From Plicaturopsis crispa FD-325 SS-3 (Eukaryota; Basidiomycota; Agaricomycetes; Amylocorticiales; Amylocorticiaceae): DNA of 64,000 nt. The notes under the pieces are model-generated. The model had not been told where the DNA came from. It did not search any database and saw only the letters and a list, made by a program, of their open reading frames with translations. This document shows positions 33,347 to 45,016 of this stretch, piece by piece. A program made the position numbers and the translations under genes. Location of the stretch: positions 1,020,743 to 1,084,742 of the forward strand of contig KN832560.1 in assembly GCA_000827205.1 (NCBI GenBank), in the 5' to 3' direction. Each line of letters starts with the position of its first letter. Position 1 is the first letter of the stretch.

Positions 33347-36300
33347 ATGACTTCCAGGTACGCGTTGCTCTCTTTTTCAGTTTCTAAAATGTGCCTTTGA
33401 GACGCGACGGGGGTCATAAAAATGTACATTCTGTGGGGGGGAAATAGTTAGAGGCGTTTATGTTTTTTCGTATTTTTTGAACCGAAATTGTCGTTTTTAT
33501 TGACCGATTTTCAGGTTGGACCGGCTCCTCCTTTTACTAGACACAGGATCTTCCACCTCAGTGAGGAATACAGCCGCGAAACAACTCGCTCAACTTGCTG
33601 CAAAGAGCGTTATCAGTGATGTCGCGCTGGAAGATGATAATATCAAGGCGAGCCACAAGCACGTCTCGCTCGGGGACCCATCAGCATGGGCCGAGTTAAT
33701 GGCGGTCGTTGCACGCGTAAGTGGACAGTCATTCCCTTTTTATTTATCGAACTCACGATTAACGCATACCATAGATCATACCATACCTACATTCAAAGAA
33801 CTACGAAACGCGGACGGCAGCGTCCGTTGCGCTCTCGCAAATATTCTCTCTAGTTCCGCTCTGGGAGCCATTGCCAGGCGACGATGTCAAACCTGACAAC
33901 ACGCCTCCTCCTCCATCCGAATTCCCTTCCTTCTCCGTCGAAGATCTCATGAAGAACGGGACTCTTCTTCTCGCATCCTCAGGCAAAGAATTCGCCAGAC
34001 CGGTCCTTTCTAGTATTGCGGAGTTCAATAAGCTACGAAAGGCTACCTATGGTCGTCTAGGTGTCGAATTTCTGAACGACATCGGCGGCTTGGATGACAT
34101 GGAACTTGACAAGGACTTTGCTGCTGACGTCGAGATGGCGGAAGTGCCACCAGAGCCGTCTCCTGCCAGTGCGCGTCCCAAGTCTGAGACACCCGCACCA
34201 GCAGCAGCACCGTCACCGACGACCTCCAATGCCCCGTCTGTTGGAGATGACCTTGGCGCGCTGTCTGCACGCGAACGAAACAGACTTAAGCGTAAGCGCA
34301 AGCCCGGCAATTCGGCGTTCGTTGCCGCGCCCCCTCCTCCACCTCAGGGCTCTAGCTCGAAGTATCATGCTGCACCAACGGCAGGGCCTTCGAATAAGTG
34401 AGTACGATGTCACTGTTATATTTTATCTTTCATTAATCGTACACCAGAGCTCGCCTTGTTGCCAAAGACGACCCATCGACGGCATCCACCTCACGCGGGA
34501 CAAGTCCTGGCCCGTCTACCGAGAAAGTCGTTATAGATCCCTCCAAGGGAGGTGCAGTTGTGCCCAAGACAGCCCAGCAAGCGAAAGCGCTCGAGGTCAC
34601 CCCTGGCGCCTGGGTCTGGGATGGCGTCGTCCATGTGCTAGAAGTCGACCTGTTCAACCCATCCTGGGAGGTCAGGCACGGCTCTGCTATGGCCCTTCGC
34701 GAGCTGCTCAAGATCCAAGGCAAATACGGCGGCATGCGCGACGGTGCGAGTTTTCAAGAGAATGCCGCCGCACACGAGACGTGGTGCAATGACCTCGCGG
34801 CGAAATTTCTTTGTGTCTTTGTGCTAGATCGCTTCGGTGATTTTGTCTCCGACCAAGTAGTGGCACCGGTTCGCGAAACGGTGTCGCAGACCCTGGCGTC
34901 TCTTCTCTTGCATATGCCGCGTCGCTCTGTGGCCCATGTGCACGGCGTCCTTTTACAGATGATCCGGCAGGACTTTTCGTCGGCGACCAACGGCAACGGT
35001 GCCATAAAGGATGAGTCCGATCATGGCCACGTATGGGAGGTCCGTCACGCTGGGCTTCTTGGGATCAAGTACGAGGTCGCTGTGCGCAGCGATATATTTG
35101 AAGCCAGCGTCAAGGAGGAGGGTGACGAACTCGCCTGCACGGGCAAGGACGTATTGAAGGACGTCGTTGACGCTGCTGTCCTGGGGTACGTGCACTCCCA
35201 CTGACCTTCACTACTTTTTTCCCTCACCGTTGTTTGTTAGACTTGGAGATCGGGACGATGATGTGCGCTCCGTAGCTGCCTCATGCCTTTCGCCGGTGGC
35301 CGGGCACCTTGTTGCGAACCTTCCGGAAGCCCTGGAGAGAGTGCTAACTGTTTTGTGGAGCTGCTTGAGCGACATGAAGGACGACCTAAGCTCCAGTGTT
35401 GGCGCCGTCATGGATCTCCTAGGTCTGTGCTCCTGTGTTGCATGTATCATCCGGCGCTCAAAGTCTCCATTCGTTTTGCAGCGAAGCTCGTGACTTACCC
35501 GGAGGTGATCAATATATTCGCCAATGAAGCCATATCGTGAGTTGTTTGTGATATCTTCCGTTGTATTCCTATCAACGCATTCATGATATAGGCTGCCTCT
35601 CTCAGTTCTTGCGCCAACTCTATTCCCCTTCTTCCGACACACGATTCCGAACGTCCGCTTGGCGGTGGTAAAGACTCTGGAGTCATTCATGGCCGTTTCT
35701 TCTCTCCCGCGCGACTGGATAGCTGCTCCCTTCCTACGCCTGTTGTTCCAGAACCTCGTTGCTGAAGAGCGAGAAGACATACGTGACGCTACGCTCGCCA
35801 CCTGGCGGATAGCGCTCGGTATCATGGCCAGCATTCCCCAATTGATGGAGGCGGTCGTTACACAACAGCTGCTCTACGAGTGGTATGCTATCGCGATGAC
35901 GCCTCTAGGAATCGCGATCGACCCTTCAACATTCTACCATCCGTCGGCCACACATGACGGCAACGACGCAGCTCCTGAAAGGCACAACGTGGACAAGAAT
36001 ATGCTTGCGCAGGATCTATCCCTCATCAGTATCGAAATCACTCTGAAAGCCCGAGTAGCCGCAGCCACCGCTCTCGCGTTCGTAATGGTCTGCTGGCCTC
36101 ACTGTGAGCTCTCCATAGAGGACATCTTCCAGCCCATCCTTTCGCACTACATCGACTCCACGAGTATGCTCCAAAAATTCTTAGCTGCGGTGGTTGCCGA
36201 AGAATGGGCCACTCAGTACGATGCAGCTGCTCGTGAGGGCTCCCCTCCCCTCATCGACCACTCGCCCCTGGCCAAAGAGCTGAGCGCCAAGACGCTCGCT

Positions 36301-39300
36301 TGGCTACAAGCACCTCCGCCGACAGCCTACCACGAGATGGCCCTGACCCTGGTCAGCATACACAAGGATTGCTACAGCCTACTGCAGTCCTTCCTGCTCG
36401 ACTGCAAGGTGCCGGCGTCCTCAATCCCGCGCCTGGGGTCCGAGATCGACATCACGGGTACTCAGCCCGGGTCGTTCACAATCGATACAGCGCAGGCGGT
36501 CGTTGGCTCTATGTTCGCCAAACTGAAGGAGAGCCTCGGTCGGACGAAGAAGAAAGAGTTGTCGGCTATTAGCGAGAAGCGCAGCAAAGTCGTGGCCAGC
36601 ATCGACCGCTATATCGAAGTCAAGGCCCAGCACGACACGCGTGTATCTGCTGCATTTGCTGCTGCTTTCGTAGCGTTCAAGAGCACGCCAGACAAGGTTA
36701 GCCCGGTGGTGAAAGGTATCATGAACGGTGTCAAGGTCGGTATCTCTTAAGTTGAACTTGGCCACGAAAACTGACCCTCACTTTAGAATGAAGAGAACGT
36801 CGATCTTCAAGGTCGCTCCGCTGTTGCCGTCGCCTCGTTCATCGAATTTTGCGCCCATCATAACATCTCCCAGCCACCGGATAAAATCGTCAAGAATCTC
36901 TGCACTTTCCTCTGCCAGGATGTCGAACAGACCCCGACGTTCGCATATACTCGTAAAACTCTTCACGCCATCTTATCTTTCCAAGTGAAGGAGAAACACG
37001 CGCATCATCGCAACGGCAAGGAGACCAAGGACAAAACTGAGGTTCCAAAGTCTGAAGAGGTTGCAAAGGCCCGTCTGTCCAGACGTGGCGCTTGTTTGGC
37101 GTTCGTGCAGTTGTCGGCCAAATTCGGTCCGCGATTGCTCGACGTTATCCCGAAGATGTGGCCCTCAATGGCGGGAGGGCTCCTGAGCGCCTGCAACACA
37201 TCGTCGCCGAAAGCTACCGATAGCCTCCTCGACAAGCAATTCGGTCAGGACGTTATCGACTCGCTGAGCGTCCTTGACGCTGTAGTGCCCACTCTGCACG
37301 AGTCTCTATGGCCCAAGCTAACGGAGGTCTTCCCGATGCTGACTCTGGCACTGCGGAGCCGCTTTGCGATCATTCGGCAGTGTGCTGCACGGTGTTTTGC
37401 TACTGTGTGCGATGTCATGACCTCGGAGGCGATGCGATATGTCATCGAGAATGTGATTCCTCTTCTAGCGGACCCTTTGGTTCTCAACAACCGACAGGGT
37501 GCCGTTGAGCTGATATACCGTGAGTCGTATCAACAGCTGAGACAGTATTTGACTGATAACCTTCGTGTAGATATTGTCCAGCGACTAGACATCAAAGCAC
37601 TACCCTATGTCATCTTTCTGGTAGTCCCGGTGCTGGGTCGCATGAGCGATTCCGACGACGATATACGCTCAACTGCCACGAATACCTTCGCGTCCTTAGT
37701 GAAGATGGTGCCACTCGAGGCGGGCTTGCCTGACCCTCCCGGTTTCCCCGAGGAGCTACTAAAACGCCGCGAAACTGAACGGCAATTCCTCACTCAGCTT
37801 CTTGACGGTAACAAGGTCGAGCAGTACAACATCCCTGTTCCAATCAACGCTGAGCTGCGCAAGTACCAACAAGACGGTGTCAACTGGCTGGCTTTCCTTG
37901 CCAAATACCAATTACATGGCATTCTTTGCGACGGTATGCATCTTGAGCCTCTCTAAGTTGACGCGCCTAATACCCAACTACAGATATGGGTCTCGGAAAG
38001 ACGTTGCAGTCCATTTGCATTCTTGCCAGCAAGCATTTCGAACGGGTCGAACGATATCGAGAGACACAGTCCCCAGACTCTGTGCATCTACCCTCACTCA
38101 TCGTCTGCCCGCCAACCCTCACTGGCCATTGGTATTACGAAATCCAGAAGTACGCGGAGAATCTGCGCCCTGTCATGTACGTTGGAAACTCCCGAGAACG
38201 CACCAGGCTGCTCTCTACCCTCTCAGAGTACGACGTTGTCATCACATCGTACGAGGTCGTTCGCAACGATATCGAACATCTCGAGGAGATGAACTGGCTG
38301 TACTGCATCCTTGATGAAGGCCACGTTATCAAAAACGCGAAAACCAAGCTGACGAAGGCCGTGAAAAGCATTCGTGCCCAGCATCGCTTGATTTTATCTG
38401 GCACTCCGATCCAGAACAACGTTCTTGAGCTTTGGAGTCTGTTCGACTTCTTGATGCCGGGCTTCCTTGGGACAGAGGCCTCTTTCAACGAGAGGTTTGG
38501 AAAGCCAATACTGTCGAATCGGGACGGAAAGACCAAGAACGGCGAAGCTGGTAAGTAGCCATTGCGACCTGATTTCACCTACAACTACTCACCTTATCAC
38601 CATCAGCTGCACTAGCCCTTGAGGCTTTGCACAAGCAAGTGCTCCCGTTCCTGCTCCGGCGTTTGAAAGAGGACGTTCTGAAGGATCTTCCGCCCAAGAT
38701 TATCCAGGACTACTATTGCGAATTGTCTGCCATGCAGAGGTACCTGTACGACGACTTTTCGAAATCCTCCGCTCGTCTTTCAGCCGAAGATGTCATACAA
38801 GCCAAGCCGGATAGTGGCAAGGCCAACGGCCAGCAGCACGTCTTTCAATCGTTGCAGTATCTCCGAAGGCTATGCAATCATCCTGCACTCGTCCTCAAGT
38901 CCGACGGACAAGCCATCAAGGAGGCATTGGCCAAGGTTGGGAGTAGTCCTGACGGCTTGTCTGACATCAACAATGCGCCGAAGTTACTAGCTCTGAGGTA
39001 CGTTTCCAAACTTCGACGACCAGTCACGCGCTCTAATACATCTACACAGGCAACTGCTGACGGACTGCGGCATCGGGTGCGGGACAAGTGTAGAGCCCGA
39101 GAAAGGCGAGACTACTGAGGGCGTGTCAGGACCCAGCGGCGCATTCTCTCAGCATCGCGTCCTCATTTTCTGCCAGATGAAGCAAATGCTCGACATCATC
39201 GAGACCGACCTCTTCAAGAAGCACATGCCCTCCGTGACCTACATGCGCCTCGACGGTGGCACGGACTCCACCAAGCGTCACGCCATCGTGCAGACATTCA

Positions 39301-39846
39301 ACTCCGATCCTAGTATTGACTGTTTGCTTTTGACGACGCATGTCGGAGGGTTAGGTCTTACGCTAACCGGCGCGGATACCGTCATTTTCGTGGAGCACGA
39401 CTGGAATCCCATGAAGGATCTGCAGGCCATGGACAGAGCGCATCGTATCGGACAGAAAAAGGTCGTCAACGTCTACCGACTCATCACGAAGGGTACGCTG
39501 GAAGAGAAAATTATGGGGTGAGTCGTTATAGCCTTGCTTCGAGGCCATCTATACTGGTATTAACTAGCATGATTGCAGTCTTCAACGATTCAAGCTGAAC
39601 ATTGCCAACTCGGTCGTGACTCAGCAAAATTCTGGTCTCGCGACGATGGATACAGATCTTGTACTCGACCTCTTCCGTCGCACCACGGAAGAGGAAGACG
39701 CCGCCGCAAAGAGGAAAGCCAAAGATGCCAACACCTCCGGTCCCGTGTCCCAGAAGAACGTCCTCCAAGGCCTCGAGGATCTTCCGGCGGAGGAAGAATA
39801 CCAAGGGCTGGACCTATCGAGTTTCATGGGATCGCTCGGCAGATGA
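33347..39846 (+). CDS. MOT1: MOT1/BTAF1 Snf2-family ATPase that removes TBP from DNA
   Basis: The first coding exon is 11 nt (ATGACTTCCAG) and the first intron is 157 nt, long for this genome; exon 2 gives LDRLLLLLDTGSSTSVRNTA. A long series of HEAT repeats follows (for example VRHGSAMALRELLKIQGKYG; RLGDRDDDVRSVAASCLSPV; VLGRMSDSDDDIRSTATNTF). The C-terminal Snf2/Swi2 ATPase has Walker A DMGLGKTLQS, the Walker B variant DEGH, the SGTPIQNNVLELWSLFDFLM motif, and helicase-C motifs VGGLGLTLTGADTVIFVEHD and QAMDRAHRIGQ. All ATPase motifs are intact. Mot1 wraps TBP with its HEAT array and uses ATP to dissociate TBP-DNA complexes, redistributing TBP across promoters. Confidence 0.95.
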
Positions 39847-40108
39847 TGATATGCCCATGCTCGCGTCGATATCTTTATTATGCGCACTGTTCTCACCCCC
39901 ATCGAGGTCTCTGTTTTGTTTCTGTTCAATCACGTAGAATGCATTTGCATATAGTGTCGGGTATAAACACTCACTGTATCTCTTATAATTCTCATACGTA
40001 CTACTACATAGTAAATAACTTCATGCATGTATCAAGCCAACAAAGTTCAATTTTCCATTCAAAGTCGTTGAATATGGTCATAACATTTCTGCAACGTGTA
40101 GATGGATC

Positions 40109-40939
40109 TTAGAAAAGATAATACGGTCCCTCCTGCCTCGACCGTACAGCCCTCCTGCGAGCTAACCATTTGCGAATCCGCGGCACGACGAATGCGCTAA
40201 CGAGGAGCAGTATGCCTGCTATTACCCCCACGATCACCCCAATCTCATCACCCTTGCTAATGGGCCGACTGGCAGGCGATGTTCTCGTTGCAGTGGATGA
40301 TGCTGTCGGCGACGGAGCAGTAGAGGACGACGACGACCCCGTGAGGCAAGACACATTAGAGCCCGCAACGACAAAGAATGGCTGCGATTTTGCCGCGATA
40401 CCAAATGTGTGCGGCGTGTCCGTCGCAGATATCGTATACTGTCCTTCGGGGACGTCGACGGGGGTCCAGGAGAATCGTTGATCAGTAGATGGGGTCGTCG
40501 TCGTCAGTGTGTGGGACACAGTGTTGTTTTGTGGGGGAACACCGTCAACGGATATGGTCAGCGGGACACCGCCAGAGCCGACATAGGACCAAGATAGCGT
40601 CATGTCCTGGCAAGTCGTCACATTTGACGGCGTCGTTAACTGAATAGTGGGAGAGGAGGGTGTGGGAGTAGGTGGGAGCGGGGGTGAGGCAGACGAAGGG
40701 GTCGTTGAGCTCGTAGATGTTACGGTGGTCGTTGGTGGGGGCCTGGATGTATTCGTTGAGGACCCGGTTGAGGTCGCAGACGGCGAACTCGAGGACGTGA
40801 GTGATGCAGACGTTTCTTCGTCGTTGTCACCGTGGTCCTCGTCACTGTCGCTGCCACTACTATCACTGTCCCCGTCACCACCGTGCCTCGCAGCAAGAGA
40901 CAGGCTACGCGGCAGTGGAGGCGAGGTTATCAAGCGCAT
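40109..40939 (-). CDS. Kre9-like (Ser/Thr-rich) single-pass membrane glycoprotein
   Basis: A single long frame of 276 residues. After a short N-terminus and acidic DSDSSGSDSDED comes a Ser/Thr/Pro-rich stalk suited to O-mannosylation. Next is a beta-sandwich like the Kre9/KNH domain of mushroom fungi (TCQDMTLSWSYVGSGGVPLT; RFSWTPVDVPEGQYTISATD), a second Ser/Thr stalk, and one membrane helix (IGVIVGVIAGILLLVSAFVV, about residues 235-254). A basic cytosolic tail (RKWLARRRAVRSRQ) follows. It resembles cell-surface sensors such as Wsc/Mid2 in layout. The N-terminus MRLITSPPLPRSLSLAARHG is not a convincing signal peptide, so a small upstream exon is likely missing from this model. Confidence 0.68.
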   Translation of the reverse strand: MRLITSPPLPRSLSLAARHGGDGDSDSSGSDSDEDHGDNDEETSASLTSSSSPSATSTGSSTNTSRPPPTTTVTSTSSTTPSSASPPLPPTPTPSSPTIQLTTPSNVTTCQDMTLSWSYVGSGGVPLTISVDGVPPQNNTVSHTLTTTTPSTDQRFSWTPVDVPEGQYTISATDTPHTFGIAAKSQPFFVVAGSNVSCLTGSSSSSTAPSPTASSTATRTSPASRPISKGDEIGVIVGVIAGILLLVSAFVVPRIRKWLARRRAVRSRQEGPYYLF

Positions 40940-42512
40940 GGTTATGCTGCGCGATTGCAGTGAGCTTGCAGTGGATTTGCGTTAGTGTCAAGATGCTTAC
41001 TCACTCTTCGATGTCGTGCTGATGCCTTGGAAGTAAAGGATGCACGGGGACGAGCCTTCGTTATAAGTCCGGCGTTGCTTACTAGATTGTGAACTGCGTA
41101 TGAACGCCCAGGAAAAATGCCCGAAATACCAGCCGTTTGGAAGGCGTCGGTGCCCACGACCACCACAGCCTTGATGAGTGACGCGCCAATTTACATCTCT
41201 CCATGGGAAGAAGTTAGTAGGAGCACCTGGTAGCAACCATTTTGCACTTCGTGTGGCCTCTTTTGCTAAACGAAAATGCTTGGCCTGAGAGACGTTTTGT
41301 ATGAGTTGTGAGCGAGCCCGGGTTTATATAGGTGACAAAAAATACTCTTACCTTTTTGCATAAGTATCAAAGGCTACTTTTCGGAGCACTACGCGGATTA
41401 GAAGGTGTCCATGTGTGCGCTGGCTCGATATGCTCGCGGCAGGGACCTAGAAGGTAGCACCTCCTGTAGTTGAGAAGGTAAGCCAGCTAAAACAGCATGT
41501 CGTCTGGTTAGAATCATGTGAGCACTTGCCCTCACTCTATATTCATGCAAAGCTTCCCACAGTGGCCCGGGATGAGGCGTCTACACAGATGTTGGTAACG
41601 GCTTCACGGGAAATCCTGTAACCGTCGAACGAAGGCACTCTCATAACCTGTGTGGCAATTCGGTCAACGTCTGCGCTGTCATAGGGTTATATTATACTTC
41701 GAATACTCACACAGTAGGCGTCGTATTCCGCTGGTACTTTGTCATTCTGACATTTCGGGAGTTCATTACCATCGGAGCATCGTATAGCAGCGCCGAGTAG
41801 CGAGTAGAGGGTTAACGCTGTAGCGCATTGCTTTTTCCCTCCGTTAGCTCTGCATATAATTAGCTCCCGATACATTCCGGGGAAGAGAGAGCAAACGTAC
41901 GGGCGCTACGTGAACCCCGTCTTTCCATTCAACCCCCACATGAGCTACTTCGCAACATCTAGGACGTTAGCAGAGGTCTAGAAAACCCACTTGTTCTAAG
42001 CAGCAGTCTTGACGACTTGTCCTTATGAGCCTCTGGACAGCTCTGGCACTCCGCTCTATGGCCGCTGGACACAACATTCTCATCCTTGTGGACATGTGTC
42101 TTAGACAAACTAGCTTCGCGTCGCCGAGTCCCTAGGTTTGTCCGTCCGGCGCCGTTACCGCAGAAGGTGAACTCTCCCAAGTTGAATACTGATATTCATC
42201 GATTGCTATCAGGGCCCAGACATGACACAAAATATGAGGTGACTGAGGAGTTTGTGGCGCCACGGGGAAGACCTTCGTGAACTCAGTGGGCGGCGGACGA
42301 CGAAGGCGGCCGAGGCACCGCATAGGACTACCCGAACAGGTAATTGATGCTCCAATTTTGGCAATAATTGGCCGTACTCCGGGAAGCGGCAGGCCTCGGC
42401 AGCTCTGGCCCAATGTTTTCCAGTGCGGCTCGCAGCGGCGCCGTATGTTCATCCGTTCCACACATAAAAACCACCCTGCAGAGATGGCGCCGTTTCTTCA
42501 CAGTGCCCCACA
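40940..42512. other. 1.6-kb stretch with possible unidentified exons
   Basis: This region holds the 5' side of the Kre9-like gene, including TATATAAA on the minus strand at 41323-41330. It also holds a possible exon pair at 41543-41849 and the promoter of the first CoA transferase. Other open stretches lack consistent splice phase or family resemblance. Confidence 0.45.
41543..41849 (-). CDS. Possible exon pair of an unidentified gene
   Basis: I do not recognise this. An exon at 41849-41711 is bounded by a TATGCAG acceptor and a GTGAGT donor. It encodes ANGGKKQCATALTLYSLLGA and then CSDGNELPKCQNDKVPAEYD. A CACACAG acceptor leads in phase to VMRVPSFDGYRISREAVTNI followed by CVDASSRATVGSFA and a stop. 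Regular cysteine spacing and good splice sites argue for a real gene. A cysteine-containing segment upstream (CCEVAHVGVEWKDG, near 41.9 kb) may be another exon, but the phase linking it is not settled. Confidence 0.3.
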
Positions 42513-44432
42513 ATGTTCGTGCCCAAACCCCACAGTCTGCGCCTGTGTATCCGTGCGCGCGTCGTCGTCTACCCGCCCACTTTGGCGCGGCGATGGTACA
42601 GCACGCCCCTCAAGGAGGCTGCAGCAGCGGTGCCTAGTAGACGGAAAGTGTGGGACTCGGCGGAGGAGGCGGTCAGGGATGTCAAGAGCGGGGATGTCAT
42701 CCTCAGCGGAGGTTCGTCTCTGTCGCCTCCTGATTTATTTATCTTGCGCTGACATCACTTCCAGGCTTCGGATTATGTGGTACACCTGGTCAGTATTGCT
42801 AGGCGTCGGTCTCGATGGATAGTACTGACAGGGGTATGCTGCAGAAACTCTCATTGCTGCCCTTGCCAAGCGGAAAGAGGTTGTCAACTTGACGGCCGTA
42901 TCGAACAATGCCGGTGCGGGCGACGGCGGGCTCGTCAAGTTACTCAAGACGCGTCAATTGGACAAACTTATCATTTCTTACCTCGGCGGGTGAGTGCCCT
43001 GCGAGTTCAGCCCCTGGTACCCCCCTCTAATTACCCATGCAGGAACAAATACTTTGAGAAGATGTATCTCCAGGGGCTTGTGTCGCTGGAACTTGTACCC
43101 CAGGGCACGCTGGTCGAGCGCATGCGTGCACACGCGTCTGGCATCCCTGCATTCTATACACCCACTGGCGTCCATACACCAGTAGAGACCGGTACAATTC
43201 CTATACGGTACGGTGAGGGTGGATTCGCCGAAGGCGTTGTCGCGATTCAGGGCAACAAGAAGGAAACACGCGAGTTCAACGGGACACGATATGTACTGGA
43301 GCCCGCTATCGCGGGTGACGTCGCTTTCGTGCATGCATGGAAAGCAGACGAGGTCGGAAACTGTGTATTCAGGTATGCGCTCGCGCGTAGTTTGCGCGTA
43401 TGCTTGGGTTGCTGACGGCGCGTGCAGATATGCGGCAAACAACTTCAACGGGATCATGGGCCGTAACGCCAAATTAACAATTGTCGAGGCCGAGGAGATT
43501 GTGCCCGTGGGCACCCTCTCCCCGAACGCGGTCCACCTGCCAGGCGTCTACGTCGACCGGATCGTGCCAGCCACTGAACCGAAAGGCATCGAAATTCTCT
43601 CGACCAGCCCCTCTGCACCGACGACTACCTCGACATCTGAAGTCAAGCCATTCCCCAAGGACGCCCGAAACATCATTGCGCGTCGCGCCGCAGCTGAACT
43701 TCACGATGGCTTCTACGTCAACCTTGGCGTTGGTATCCCGACACTGACGACGGAGCACCTCCGCCCTGGCGTAAAGGTCTGGCTGCAAAGCGAGAACGGA
43801 ATTCTTGGCATGGGCCCGCCTCCCACCGAAGAACACGTGGATGCCGATATAATCAACGCGGGTAAGGAGACTTGCACGCTTCTTCCTGGAGCAAGCACAT
43901 TCGATTCTGCGGAGAGCTTCGCTATGATTCGTGGCGGACATGTTGATGTGTCAGTCTTGGGTGTAAGTGTTGGAGCTCATGTTTCGTTGAATTTATGATG
44001 CTGACTTGATGGGTAGGCCATGGAGGTATCGAAGGCTGGCGACATCGCAAACTTCATGGTGCCCGGTAAACTAGTTAAGGGTGCGTATTGCAGTGTCAAT
44101 GAACTTTTACATCAATGTAACACTTTTTTATAGGCATTGGTGGAGCTATGGACCTCGTCTCCAACCCTGAAAAGACGAAGGTGATTGCAGTGATGCAACA
44201 CACTGCGAAGGATGGCACACCCAAAATTCGCGATACCTGCTCACTGCCGTTAACTGGAGGCCGGGCCATCAGCCAAATCATCACCGAACTTGCGGTATTC
44301 AATGTGGACCGCAAGAGCGCCGAGGGTGGGCTTGAGCTTATCGAGGTCGCGCCGGGCGTCACGGTCGACGAGGTGAAGGCCAAGACTGGATGCGATTTCA
44401 AGGTTAGCGCGAACCTGAAGACCATGGAGTAA
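42513..44432 (+). CDS. Succinyl-CoA:3-ketoacid CoA transferase, copy A
   Basis: The N-terminus [20 protein letters not shown]...ARRWYST looks like a mitochondrial targeting peptide. The alpha half contains [20 protein letters not shown] and [20 protein letters not shown], followed by [20 protein letters not shown]. The beta half contains [19 protein letters not shown] and [12 protein letters not shown], whose Glu is the residue that carries the enzyme-CoA thioester. The enzyme moves CoA from succinyl-CoA to acetoacetate in mitochondria, for ketone-body or branched-chain breakdown. A 25-nt exon encodes GFGLCGTP. The gene appears complete and active. A diverged paralog lies about 8 kb away in the opposite orientation. 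Confidence 0.93.
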
Positions 44433-45016
44433 ACGCAATGTATCGCACGCAACTACATGCTCGCGGTTAAATAACGTCAGTCGGTCTCTTGAATGGTCAA
44501 TATCATTCGATGCTAATACCAATGGTCACTAGTATTCCTGCATATCCTAGACTGTCGAGTGGAGGGTAATACCAACGTTAAACGTTAAACCGGTGTATTC
44601 ATACAGATATCCCTAGAACTTTTTTTCCACCAACTACGTGCCCCGTTTCTGTGCCATCAAAGACGGCCGAATGCAGTGCCGCAACGCTGCGCTGCTGCGT
44701 ACATTTTTCGCCCGAGCCATGCCCGAGCCATCGTAAATTGAGTATGCGAGTCTACCGCTTGCGTAGGATACCCGCACTGCGATCCTGCGTGGTGATTTTT
44801 ATGTGTGATTTTTTATAAGTGTAGAGGAACGGAGGGCAACAGGCGCATCCCGCCACCCGAGAATTCGAAGAAGGCGACGGCAGGCTGAAACGGGAAGTAT
44901 CCACTGACACCGCGACTCAGGCCTGCAAGCGTTCCGCCACCACTAACTTCCCATTCTTTGCCTCTTTACCCTGCGGGCTCCCTGTTTCTCTCTCAGTCTG
45001 CACTATACCCTAAGCG
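44433..45016. promoter_or_regulatory. Upstream region of KNR4
   Basis: These 584 bases lie between the CoA transferase stop and the KNR4 start, on the same strand. Small direct repeats are present (acgttaaacgttaaac; gagccatgcccgagccat). No gene was found. Confidence 0.4.
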
